Part shown: positions 1 through 6,126 of the stretch, piece by piece
Numbering within the stretch: position 1 is the stretch's first letter
Layout of the letters: each line of letters begins with the position of its first letter
From: a bacterium
GTDB taxonomy: Bacteria; UBP15; UBA6099
Direction: 5' to 3'
DNA: 10,018 nucleotides
Assembly: GCA_029573925.1 (NCBI GenBank)
Contig: JAKQBV010000178.1
Coordinates: 1 to 10,018, forward strand
Notes under the pieces: model-generated
What the model saw: only the letters and a program-made list of their open reading frames with translations
Told to the model about the DNA's origin: nothing
Database searches by the model: none
Translations under genes and position numbers: made by a program

Positions 1-788
1 CCGGAAGCCACGACGAATGCCGCAGCGCTGTCGTTGATGCCGGACGCGTTTCCAGCGGTGACGGAGCCGTCTTTTTTGAAGGCGGGTTTGAGTTTTGCGA
101 GGCCTTCGAGGGTGGTGTCCGCGCGCGCGTGCTCGTCCAGAGTGAACTGGACGGGGTCGCCTTTTCTCTGCGGAATCGGAACGGGGACAATCTCGTCAGC
201 GAACGCGCCTGACTCGATGGCGGCGGTCGCGCGCATCTGGCTGTTGTACGCCAGCGCGTCCTGATCCTCGCGGCTTATGCCGTATTTGGCCGCTATGTTT
301 TCCGCGGTCATGCCCATGTGATAGTTATTGAACCGTTCCCACAGGCCGTCAAATATCATCGAGTCCACAATCTCGTCGTTGCCCATGCGGTATCCGCCGC
401 GCGCCTTGCGGAGCAGATAAGGGGCAGCGCTCATGTTTTCTGTTCCGCCCGCGATGACAAGTTCCGCGTCGCCCGCGCGGATGGACTGCGCCGCCAGAGC
501 CACCGCTTTCAGCCCTGAGCCGCAAACTTTGTTTATCGACATGGCCGGAACCTCGACGGGGATGCCTGCGTTGATAGAGCACTGTCTCGCCACGTTCTGC
601 CCCAACCCCGCTCCGAGCACATTGCCCATTATCACTTCGTCGAACCCTGCGTCGGGGGCCAGCCCTGCCCTGCTCATTGCTCCGGCTATAGCTATCCTGC
701 CAAGCTCCGCCGCAGGGACATCCTTCAACGTCCCGCTGAATTTTCCGACAGCCGTTCTCGCCGCGCTTGCGATGTATACGTCTTTCAT
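1..788 (-). CDS. Acetyl-CoA acetyltransferase (thiolase), 3' end cut by window edge
   Basis: Reading the minus strand from the ATG at 788-786 gives about 262 residues open to the edge, beginning [19 protein letters not shown]. This is the classic start of a biosynthetic/degradative type II thiolase, which condenses two acetyl-CoA to acetoacetyl-CoA or cleaves beta-ketoacyl-CoA in the cytosol. The acyl-accepting cysteine is Cys89 in [10 protein letters not shown] (86-95). AGGTENMS (113-120) and [12 protein letters not shown] (247-258) are further thiolase signatures. Family members have about 390 residues, so the last third or so, with the catalytic His (GHPxGxSG) and second Cys (CxGGG), lies outside the window. 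A ribosome site (AGGAG) sits about 8 bases before the ATG, inside 796-803. The gene diverges from the glycosyltransferase gene. The family call is firm; synthesis versus breakdown cannot be decided, and atoB/phaA/thlA cannot be told apart from this fragment. Confidence 0.95.
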   Translation of the reverse strand, partial: MKDVYIASAARTAVGKFSGTLKDVPAAELGRIAIAGAMSRAGLAPDAGFDEVIMGNVLGAGLGQNVARQCSINAGIPVEVPAMSINKVCGSGLKAVALAAQSIRAGDAELVIAGGTENMSAAPYLLRKARGGYRMGNDEIVDSMIFDGLWERFNNYHMGMTAENIAAKYGISREDQDALAYNSQMRATAAIESGAFADEIVPVPIPQRKGDPVQFTLDEHARADTTLEGLAKLKPAFKKDGSVTAGNASGINDSAAAFVVAS

Positions 789-870
789 GATTCAGTCTCC
801 TTTTATCTGCGGGCGCGGGAGCCGCTTGCCGCGTCCCGCATCCGTGTCGTCTGGCTTTCTTTTCCGGCTG

Positions 871-899
871 ATTCTATCCTAAAACGGGCGAGCGGGCAA
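871..899 (-). promoter_or_regulatory. Probable sigma70-type promoter of the thiolase gene
   Basis: On the minus strand the bases read TTGCCC (899-894), 17 bases, then TAGAAT (876-871). The -10 box matches five of six consensus bases and the -35 four of six, with ideal spacing. Transcription would start near 864 and give a leader of about 75 bases before the thiolase ATG at 788. The same TAGAAT box with 17-base spacing recurs upstream of the DUF89 gene. Assigned by eye. Confidence 0.5.
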
Positions 900-944
900 C
901 ATGTTTTGCCGCCGCCTGTTCCAGCGCAGGCGCCGACGAAGACC

Positions 945-971
945 TTGACAACAGTGTTTCCATAATAATAT
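945..971 (+). promoter_or_regulatory. Candidate promoter of the glycosyltransferase gene
   Basis: TTGACA at 945-950 is a perfect -35 consensus. The best downstream -10 is TAATAT at 966-971, with a spacing of 15, shorter than the usual 17. Overlapping AT-rich hexamers offer alternatives. If used, it would leave a leader of about 180 bases before the glycosyltransferase start. Confidence 0.35.
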
Positions 972-1095
972 GTCTTACTGTTTTATGTTGATAAATGCCG
1001 CGCGCTCATTCATAATTTAATCGCATCATATATAAGCGTGAAACGCGAGCCATATTTTAATAGATAGGAATTTATTCATAGGAAGTTTCGCATAG

Positions 1096-1116
1096 ATGTC
1101 GGCTAAAGCCCGGCAT
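1096..1116 (+). repeat. Small imperfect hairpin in the glycosyltransferase leader
   Basis: ATGTCGG at 1096-1102 pairs with CCGGCAT at 1110-1116, with one T-G wobble and the loop CTAAAGC. It lies about 50 bases before the glycosyltransferase start. It has no U-run after it, so it is not a typical terminator. It could be leader structure or a remnant of a palindromic dispersed repeat. Confidence 0.35.
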
Positions 1117-1162
1117 GGCGACTTGATTTATTTCGCTACGACAAGCGCGTTTTGAGACTCGA

Positions 1163-1918
1163 ATGCGAGGCGTTCAAATCAACGATTCTATGAGCCGACC
1201 TTATTTGTCCATAATCGCGCCTTGTTTCAACGAAGCCGGCCATCTTTTCGCTGGGGCGCAAGAGATATTGAGAAGTCTTGCCGAGGCGGGATACGACGAT
1301 TACGAGATGATATTCGTGGACGACGGCAGCGAGGACGGCACGAGGGATGTCATCGAGGAAATAACTCGCGGGAATAACCGGGCAAGATATATATTTCATG
1401 ACAAGAACAGAGGTCGCGGCGCGGCGGTCAAGACCGGAATGGCCGCCGCCGCCGGCGAAATCGCAGGGTTTTTGGATGTCGACCTCGAAGTGCACAGCCG
1501 TTTCATACGCCCGCTTGTTGAAGCGGTAGCGGGCGGCGCGGACATGGCGGTGGGCGTGAGGTCGTTCAAATCGCCATTCGGCATGGACGCTCTTTTTAGG
1601 CGGCTGCTCAGCGAGGGCTACAAACGCGTTTCGAGAATCATGTTGAACATGGACGCGAAGGATTCCGAGGCGGGTTTCAAATTCTTCAACCTCGCGCGCA
1701 TGAGCTCCGTGATTCAGAGCGCAATGTCCGACGGCTGGTTCTGGGACACCGAAGTGATGATGCGCGCGAGTCGGGGCGGTTTCGCGATAGCGGAACTGCC
1801 TGTCACTTACATCAAGCGGAACAACAAGAAGTCCACCGTTAAACCGCTGCGCGACGCCGCCGAGTATGTCAAATCGCTTTTCATTTTCAGAAAAAAGATC
1901 ATCAGAGGGGAAATCTGA
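1163..1918 (+). CDS. Glycosyltransferase family 2 (dolichyl/polyprenyl-phosphate sugar transferase-like)
   Basis: A 251-residue GT-A fold protein. Counting from the ATG at 1163: YLSIIAPCFNEA (14-25) is the nucleotide-binding start of GT2 enzymes, VDDGSEDGT (52-60) follows, NRGRGAAVKTG (82-92) is typical of the DPM1/polyprenyl-phosphate branch, and DVDLE (105-109) is the metal-binding DxD motif. DSEAGFKFF (167-175) and WFWDTEVM (192-199) complete the acceptor-side signatures. There is no C-terminal membrane helix, so it is likely a soluble or peripheral enzyme loading a sugar from a nucleotide donor onto a lipid phosphate at the inner membrane face. Neither start has a good ribosome site. The ATG at 1190 (MSRPYLS...) fits family alignments better and would give 242 residues. 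The donor sugar cannot be inferred. Confidence 0.9.
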   Translation: MRGVQINDSMSRPYLSIIAPCFNEAGHLFAGAQEILRSLAEAGYDDYEMIFVDDGSEDGTRDVIEEITRGNNRARYIFHDKNRGRGAAVKTGMAAAAGEIAGFLDVDLEVHSRFIRPLVEAVAGGADMAVGVRSFKSPFGMDALFRRLLSEGYKRVSRIMLNMDAKDSEAGFKFFNLARMSSVIQSAMSDGWFWDTEVMMRASRGGFAIAELPVTYIKRNNKKSTVKPLRDAAEYVKSLFIFRKKIIRGEI

Positions 1919-1970
1919 GGCTCCCGCCGGACAGTCGCTTGGGAGCCGAGCGTTGAACCGCTTTTAACGC
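1919..1970 (+). other. Two adjacent hairpins after the glycosyltransferase stop
   Basis: Immediately after the TGA stop, GGCTCCC (1919-1925) pairs perfectly with GGGAGCC (1941-1947) around a 15-base loop. Next to it, 1950-1957 pairs with 1963-1970 (eight pairs, one G-T) around the loop CCGCT. There is no run of T after either, so this may be an mRNA-stabilising or attenuating structure rather than an intrinsic terminator. It lies directly upstream of the ribosome site of the next gene. Confidence 0.4.
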
Positions 1971-1983
1971 GGGAACGGAGACT

Positions 1984-2823
1984 ATGAAGATCGCGAAATA
2001 TTTCCTATTGTCTCTGTTTCCGTTCGCATTGCTGCTGCAAAGCGCAGGCCCGGTGACGCCGATACTCCCGCCGATTCTTGTCTTCAGCGCGGCGAACGCC
2101 GTCCATTCCGCAAAACGGGCGTCGGGCAAACCTTCGGGAAGGACTCTCAAGGCTGCCGTATATTGCTACTACGCGGCTCTTGCGCTTGCCGCCGCAGCGC
2201 TCGTTCTTCTTTCCTTCCCCTACTATCCGAGGTTCTTTGTCTTTGTCGTGTCATTAATACTTCTACTTTCTGTTATGAGGGCGAGCCGGGTCTCAAAATG
2301 GCTGACGGTCCCGATTGTCGTAGCCGCGGCTTTCGCTTGTTTCGTGTGGTGCTCAGTCATCGCTCGAGTGGACGTCGGGGCCGTAGCCGCCGCGCTCATG
2401 CTTGCGGCCGCCGTGTTCAAGCCTCGCGTCGAGCTGACCTCCGGTGTGTTCCTGAGCATTTTTACTCTCGTCATCTTTTCGTTTTTTAACGCGCCGCGAC
2501 AGACTCCTGATAGAATCATCAAGCTGTCAATGGAAAAATACGCTAAACCTATTTATCTTTTCAGCGACGCTATGGGAAGGAACGACGGCAGTCTTTATAA
2601 CGGCCTGCTCAGAATCACGACATCTTCTGACGGAAGGTTCGCGTATTTCACCGCAAAAGAAGCGCGGGAGACAGAAGACCCGGACTACTTCGGCCTTTAC
2701 AAGGTGGAAATCGACAAACCTTCAAACGTTCGCAAATGGTCGAAAGACCGGATGTCCGACGCTGTTCTTGTGGACGGCGAAAAAAAACTGCTCGCCACGG
2801 ATTACTCGAACGACAAGTTGTAG
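1984..2823 (+). CDS. Polytopic membrane protein with C-terminal beta-propeller, N-terminal part (ends at in-frame TAG)
   Basis: The ATG at 1984 has GGAG three bases upstream (a short spacing). The first ~170 residues are strongly hydrophobic, with about six or seven membrane segments (roughly 5-18, 24-38, 56-75, 81-97, 106-125, 128-143, 152-168). From about residue 205 the sequence changes to soluble beta-strand repeats: ITTSSDGRFAYFTA, FGLYKVEID and DGEKKLLATDYSNDKL resemble YVTN/YncE-type propeller blades. The frame stops at TAG (2821-2823) in the middle of a blade, exactly where the usual 'dkLyllDadt' strand should continue, and the same frame resumes directly with LLDADTLEPV. Without that codon the gene would encode 510 residues to the TGA at 3516. 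Function unknown; the propeller likely lies outside the cytoplasmic membrane. Probably one gene with the following entry. Confidence 0.75.
   Translation: MKIAKYFLLSLFPFALLLQSAGPVTPILPPILVFSAANAVHSAKRASGKPSGRTLKAAVYCYYAALALAAAALVLLSFPYYPRFFVFVVSLILLLSVMRASRVSKWLTVPIVVAAAFACFVWCSVIARVDVGAVAAALMLAAAVFKPRVELTSGVFLSIFTLVIFSFFNAPRQTPDRIIKLSMEKYAKPIYLFSDAMGRNDGSLYNGLLRITTSSDGRFAYFTAKEARETEDPDYFGLYKVEIDKPSNVRKWSKDRMSDAVLVDGEKKLLATDYSNDKL
2821..2823 (+). other. In-frame amber codon interrupting the propeller gene
   Basis: This TAG is codon 280 of the frame that starts at 1984. Propeller-type sequence reads straight through it in the same frame, with no gap or shift. A single-base change from TAC/TAT (Tyr), TTG (Leu), TGG (Trp) or CAG (Gln) would explain it; an aromatic or aliphatic residue is expected in this strand. 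TAG serves as a normal stop in the alpha/beta hydrolase gene (7507-7505, minus strand), so general reassignment is unlikely. Confidence 0.85.
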
Positions 2824-2841
2824 CTTCTCGACGCCGACACC

Positions 2842-3516
2842 TTGGAGCCGGTGGCGAGCGCGGCCACTCAAGAGAGGCCGCAATGGATAATTTACGACGA
2901 GAAACGCGGCCGCGCGACGGTAACCCACGAAGGGCTTTCCTCTTACATAAGCTACTCGATACCGGACTTGAAACGAGTGGGCAGGATATACAATTCGACG
3001 TGCCCCGAATGGGTCGCCTTGGATCGCGGAAAGGAAAGAATATATTCTGCGAACCTCTGTTCGACGTTTCACATGCTGAGCGAAATAGACATGAAAACAA
3101 TGAGGACGACGCGCGAACGGCTTCCGGCCAACTTCTTCTCTCTGGGCGCGGGCGTGGACGGCGACAGAGACAGGGTGTACGTCACCGGATTCATCACCGG
3201 AGCGGTTCACGCGCTGGATCAGAACACATTGAGGCGGGTGGCGACGTTCCGCGCGAAACCCGGCGTCCGCTCAGTGGCTCCGGACGCCCAACGAGACCTT
3301 GTTTACGTCTGCAACATGATTGACCCGCACACGCTCGTCTATGACGGTTCCGGCAAACAGATAGCCAAGGTGTTCACCGGCAGTTCATGCCGCGTCATCC
3401 ATGTCTCCCCGTCATCCGGCAGGGTCTTCGTAGGCAGCATGTACGGACTAATCGAGTTGCGTATAGACGATCTTTTGCGCGATCTGGCTGAATCCCGGAG
3501 CCGCTCTAATCGGTGA
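2842..3516 (+). CDS. Beta-propeller (YVTN/YncE-like) C-terminal part, in frame with the preceding gene
   Basis: This frame is identical to that of the membrane-propeller gene ending at 2823 and is open from 2824. The first possible starts are TTG at 2842 and GTG at 2851, neither with a ribosome site, so independent translation is doubtful and the real gene probably spans 1984-3516. About 224 residues form repeated blades: ISYSIPDLKRVGRI, RDRVYVTGFITGAVHALDQNTLRRVATF, RDLVYVCNMIDPHTLVYDGSGKQIAKVF, and SSGRVFVGSMYGLIEL. The pattern of xxVYVxxxxxxxxxxLDxxTLxxVxxF is that of YVTN-type propellers, which usually act as extracytoplasmic binding or scaffold domains. No membrane segment or signal peptide is present in this part. 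It ends with a charged Ser/Arg tail. Confidence 0.65.
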   Translation: MEPVASAATQERPQWIIYDEKRGRATVTHEGLSSYISYSIPDLKRVGRIYNSTCPEWVALDRGKERIYSANLCSTFHMLSEIDMKTMRTTRERLPANFFSLGAGVDGDRDRVYVTGFITGAVHALDQNTLRRVATFRAKPGVRSVAPDAQRDLVYVCNMIDPHTLVYDGSGKQIAKVFTGSSCRVIHVSPSSGRVFVGSMYGLIELRIDDLLRDLAESRSRSNR

Positions 3517-3525
3517 AGCTGCCAT

Positions 3526-3537
3526 GCGGCGCGCCGC
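3526..3537. repeat. 12-bp perfect GC palindrome
   Basis: GCGGCGCGCCGC is its own reverse complement and lies ten bases after the propeller stop codon (3516). With no loop it would form at best a short hairpin. It could be a weak transcription pause or a chance GC palindrome in GC-rich DNA. Confidence 0.3.
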
Positions 3538-3556
3538 GCGTCCTCGCATTTCAGGT

Positions 3557-3585
3557 TTGAACCCGAAGCCTCATTCGGCTAGAAT
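3557..3585 (+). promoter_or_regulatory. Sigma70-type promoter of the DUF89-moaB-PHP cluster
   Basis: TTGAAC at 3557-3562, exactly 17 bases, then TAGAAT at 3580-3585. Both hexamers are close to consensus and the spacing is ideal. Predicted initiation near 3592 would give a short leader carrying AAAGGA (3597-3602), ten bases before the DUF89 ATG at 3613. The site lies in the only sizeable gap before the plus-strand cluster. Confidence 0.6.
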
Positions 3586-3612
3586 GTTTTCCCGTGAAAG
3601 GACAACTAGGGG

Positions 3613-4491
3613 ATGAAAGCGAGACTAGAGTGTTTTCCGTGTTACTTCAGGCAAGCGTTGCAGGCGTCTGAAATCGCGGGAGCTTCAGGCGAAGAGAAAT
3701 GGGTGGCGGCGCGCGCTGTGGCGGCGCTCCTGACAAAGGTTTCTCCGGACGACGAGTCGATGCTTGTCGCCGAGGATATTCATAGGGCGATAAAAGAAGC
3801 GCTCGGGAATCCCGACCCGTACTTCAATGTGAAAGAGGAGTACACGAACATAGCCGAAGGGCTGTTGCCGCGCATCGAGGAGATGGCGCGCGCGGGGGCC
3901 GACCCGCTGCTGTCTGCCGCCAAGCTAGCCATCGCCGGAAACATAATAGATTTCGGAGCGGGGACAAACTTCAACGTCGAGGCTGCGGTCAGGGACGCGC
4001 TTGAGGCTCCTTTTGCGATTGACCACCTCGAAAGGCTCAGGGAGGCGCTCGCCTCCGCTGGCTCCATCCTTTACCTCGGAGACAACACTGGAGAGATTTA
4101 CTTCGACAGGCCGATGTTGCGGCTCATAAAATCCGGCGGCGCGGAAATCACTTTCGTCACGCGCGGCGCGCCCATCCTGAACGACGCCACAATCGAATAC
4201 GCCCGCCGCGCCCGCATAGACGAATTCGCAACCCTCGCAGACACCGGAGCGATGTCTCCCGGTTTTCCGCCCGAACGCGTCAGGCCGGAAGTTCTCTCGC
4301 TTTTCGAGATGGCGGACTTGGTGGTGTCAAAGGGACAGGCGAACTTTGAAACCCTCTGCCATATAAAGCGGCCGGGGCTTTTCTTTCTGCTTAAAATAAA
4401 ATGCGAGATCGTCGCCCGGATGATAGGCGGCGGCAAACTTGGGGACGTGCTTCTGATGGAGGCGGGTCGGTTCCCGCTGCTTGAAGTCTGA
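3613..4491 (+). CDS. DUF89 (damage-control phosphatase/ARMT1-like) family protein
   Basis: A 292-residue cytosolic protein of the DUF89 family. This family contains metal-dependent phosphatases that remove damaged or surplus phosphometabolites; the human relative is ARMT1. The N-terminal CxxC, ECFPCYFRQAL (6-16), marks the prokaryotic subfamily. GNIIDFG (109-115), LGDNTGEIYFD (155-165), TRGAPILND (183-191), D210 and SKGQANFE (239-246) form the expected metal and phosphate pocket, with Asp157, Asn158 and Asp/Asn residues as likely ligands. KCEIVAR (263-269) near the C terminus is also typical. Start: ATG at 3613 with AAAGGA ten bases upstream and a good promoter before it. moaB follows after 19 bases. 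The family call is firm; the substrate is unknown. Confidence 0.88.
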   Translation: MKARLECFPCYFRQALQASEIAGASGEEKWVAARAVAALLTKVSPDDESMLVAEDIHRAIKEALGNPDPYFNVKEEYTNIAEGLLPRIEEMARAGADPLLSAAKLAIAGNIIDFGAGTNFNVEAAVRDALEAPFAIDHLERLREALASAGSILYLGDNTGEIYFDRPMLRLIKSGGAEITFVTRGAPILNDATIEYARRARIDEFATLADTGAMSPGFPPERVRPEVLSLFEMADLVVSKGQANFETLCHIKRPGLFFLLKIKCEIVARMIGGGKLGDVLLMEAGRFPLLEV

Positions 4492-4510
4492 CGCCGCAAA
4501 CGGAGGCGGA

Positions 4511-5011
4511 ATGGGACACAAGGATCACAAGGAGAAAGCGAGAGGCCCGGTAGGCGTGTTTGTGGTGACAGTGAGCGACACGCGGACGGAGGAAACCGAC
4601 GAGAGCGGAGCGCTGATTAAGGCGCTGCTGACGGAGACTGGACACGCGGTGTCCGAATATAAGATACTGCCGGACGAGCCGTCGCTGATAGCGAAGGCGC
4701 TAGCGGCTCCGCCTACCGGAGCGTCAGCCGCAATCGTCAACGGCGGAACCGGGATATCAAAGAGAGATTCGACATTCGACGCCGTCCGCTCGGCGCTGGC
4801 AAAAGAGTTGCCGGGATTCGGGGAACTGTTCAGGTCGCTCAGCTACGAGCAGATAGGCGCGGCGGCGATTATGAGCAGAGCGACCGCTGGAATCACCGCC
4901 TCCGGGCTTGCCGTGTTTTCCATCCCCGGCTCGGTCAACGCAGTCAGACTAGCAATGGAAAAGATTATCCTTCCCGAACTTTCACACATTGTCTGGGAAG
5001 CTGGCAGATAA
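4511..5011 (+). CDS. moaB: MoaB/MogA family molybdopterin adenylyltransferase
   Basis: A 166-residue protein of the MoaB/MogA (MoCF) fold, usual length 160-190. It adenylylates molybdopterin ahead of metal insertion in molybdenum/tungsten cofactor synthesis; E. coli MoaB itself appears inactive, so the assignment is by family. VFVVTVSDTRTEETDESG (16-33), NGGTGISKRD (77-86, the GGTGxxxRD site), the region PGFGELFRSLSYEQIG (101-116) with MSRATAGI (121-128), and SIPGSVNAVRLA (137-148) are all diagnostic. I chose ATG 4511 because GGAGG (4502-4506) lies just before it. A TTG at 4481 would overlap the DUF89 gene and add an unconserved tail. No other cofactor gene (moaA, moaC, moaE, moeA) or molybdoenzyme is in the window. 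Likely cotranscribed with its neighbours. Confidence 0.92.
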   Translation: MGHKDHKEKARGPVGVFVVTVSDTRTEETDESGALIKALLTETGHAVSEYKILPDEPSLIAKALAAPPTGASAAIVNGGTGISKRDSTFDAVRSALAKELPGFGELFRSLSYEQIGAAAIMSRATAGITASGLAVFSIPGSVNAVRLAMEKIILPELSHIVWEAGR

Positions 5012-5033
5012 CAATCATACAAGGAGCGCGCAG

Positions 5034-5246
5034 ATGGCAAAAATATCCGGATGCGTCACTTTTACCGCCAAGACCGAGGCCAACATTTCGGCTGATACGC
5101 TAGGCGGCAAGATCACCGAATGGGTGAAGTCCAACCCGTTCGCCGTGCTGGAAGAAAAATACGTCGCGCAGAGCGACAACTATGTGAGCGTGCTGTTGTT
5201 CTACTCCGGTCAGGCGGGAAGCGTGAATCCGCTGGACAAGATGTGA
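5034..5246 (+). CDS. Small protein of unknown function (70 residues)
   Basis: ATG at 5034 has a textbook AAGGAG (5021-5026) seven bases upstream, so it is very likely translated. It starts 22 bases after moaB and ends two bases before the PHP gene's ATG, which points to translational coupling. The product starts MAKISGCVTFTAKTEANIS. The alternation suggests a strand (3-11), a helix around ADTLGGKITEWVKSNP (20-35), and two further strands (AVLEEKYVAQ, YVSVLLFYSGQ), a compact alpha/beta fold. There is one cysteine, no membrane segment and no known motif. I do not recognise the family. Position suggests a role linked to MoaB or the PHP enzyme, but that is inference. Confidence 0.8.
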   Translation: MAKISGCVTFTAKTEANISADTLGGKITEWVKSNPFAVLEEKYVAQSDNYVSVLLFYSGQAGSVNPLDKM

Positions 5247-5248
5247 GC

Positions 5249-6076
5249 ATGTCGCGCCCGACGGACTATCATCTGCATTCGAACACGACGGAAGACTCGG
5301 TGGCGACCGTCGAGGAGCTTGCGCGGGCGGCCGCCGCGCGCGGATTCGCAGAGATAGCCGTCACAGACCATTTTATCCTCGGCTACGACAACTACCGTGT
5401 CACCGTTAAGCAACTCGAAGCGCACCGCGCGCTTGCGGAAGAACTCGGCGACAATCTCGGCATAAAGATTCTCCTCGGAGCGGAAGTGGATTACTTCGAG
5501 GACAGGCTGCCGGAGATTCGCGCGTTTCTGGACTCGTTTGATTTCGACATAGTGATAGGGGCTGCGCACTTCGTGGACGGACGCGGAATAGCGGCGGAAC
5601 CGGGCGCTAAGGCGCTTGTGCGGGACATTGGCAGGACGGAGGCGTTCAGGCGCTCGCTGCTCGCGGTGGAGCGCGCGGCGCGCTCCGGCATGTTCGACGT
5701 GATGGCGCACATCGACGTTATACGCAAGTTCTCCGAGACCCCGGAAGACAGGGAGCCGTTCGAGAACTACGCGGAGGAAGCTGGGCGCGTTGCGGACGCG
5801 CTCGCCGAATCAGGCGTCGGGTTCGAGGTCAACTGCCGGGGCTTTTCTCATTCCACAGGCGGACAGTATCCCGGCGGCGAGTTCCTGTCGCTGCTGAAAT
5901 CGCGGGGCATCTGGCCTGTGACAGTCGGCTCGGACGCGCACACGGCGCGGGACACAGGGGCGGATATCGACAGAGGCATAGACGCGCTGCGCGCAGCCGG
6001 GTTTGACAGCCTAGCGCGTTTCGAGCGCCGCCGCGCGACGCTTGCTCCGCTGGAAGAATTCGAATTTGAGCGCTGA
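5249..6076 (+). CDS. PHP-domain phosphoesterase, histidinol-phosphatase (HisK)-like
   Basis: A 275-residue PHP-domain TIM-barrel-like protein binding a trinuclear metal centre. Expected ligands are all present: His8 and His10 in DYHLHSN, Asp40-His41 in VTDHF, Glu79 in GAEVDY, His107 in GAAHFVDG, His154 in MAHIDVI, and Asp229/His231 in VGSDAH. Order and length match the HisK/HisJ type histidinol-phosphatases, which remove phosphate from L-histidinol phosphate, but the same fold also serves other phosphoesters. No his genes are nearby, so histidine synthesis is unproven. ATG 5249 is two bases after the stop of the small gene and has only a weak ribosome site, consistent with coupled translation. 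A longer reading from 5120 overlaps the small gene and is rejected. Confidence 0.88.
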   Translation: MSRPTDYHLHSNTTEDSVATVEELARAAAARGFAEIAVTDHFILGYDNYRVTVKQLEAHRALAEELGDNLGIKILLGAEVDYFEDRLPEIRAFLDSFDFDIVIGAAHFVDGRGIAAEPGAKALVRDIGRTEAFRRSLLAVERAARSGMFDVMAHIDVIRKFSETPEDREPFENYAEEAGRVADALAESGVGFEVNCRGFSHSTGGQYPGGEFLSLLKSRGIWPVTVGSDAHTARDTGADIDRGIDALRAAGFDSLARFERRRATLAPLEEFEFER

Positions 6077-6083
6077 CGCTAGC

Positions 6084-6109
6084 CCGCCGCGCCTTGCGAA
6101 GGTCGGCGG
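6084..6109 (+). other. Hairpin between PHP and DUF2344 genes
   Basis: CCGCCG (6084-6089) pairs with CGGCGG (6104-6109), and inside it CCTT (6092-6095) pairs with AAGG (6099-6102) around the loop GCG. It begins eight bases after the PHP stop. With no T-run it is unlikely to be a full terminator; it may set relative expression of the DUF2344 gene. It also argues against a DUF2344 start at 6094, which would lie within it. Confidence 0.45.
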
Positions 6110-6126
6110 CGCGACAAGGACACATT

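Larger units (their letters stand above)
789..1162. other. Non-coding divergent intergenic region, AT-rich in its right half
   Basis: No credible gene lies in these 374 bases between the divergent thiolase and glycosyltransferase genes. The left part (to about 940) is GC-rich and holds the thiolase promoter. From about 955 to 1090 the sequence turns markedly AT-rich, unlike everything around it. It holds a consensus-like -35 at 945-950 facing right and a small imperfect hairpin at 1096-1116. The rest could be an untranslated leader of the glycosyltransferase mRNA. I see no recognisable riboswitch core. Confidence 0.6.

Noticed and set aside
789..1162. Riboswitch in the divergent region
   Set aside because: No conserved core of a known class is recognisable; only one small imperfect hairpin is seen.
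2821..2823. Genome-wide TAG reassignment
   Set aside because: The hydrolase gene ends in TAG and the frame beyond it runs antisense into a neighbour, so TAG acts as a stop here.
2722..3323. Long frames on both strands across the propeller region
   Set aside because: Low-complexity Arg/Ser-rich shadows of GC-rich coding sequence; the propeller frame has repeat structure.
4481..4510. TTG start for moaB at 4481
   Set aside because: It overlaps the DUF89 stop, and ATG 4511 has GGAGG just before it.
5120..5248. Longer N-terminus for the PHP protein starting at 5120
   Set aside because: It overlaps the small gene in another frame and adds Arg-rich sequence. The PHP fold begins at the ATG at 5249 with DYHLHSN.
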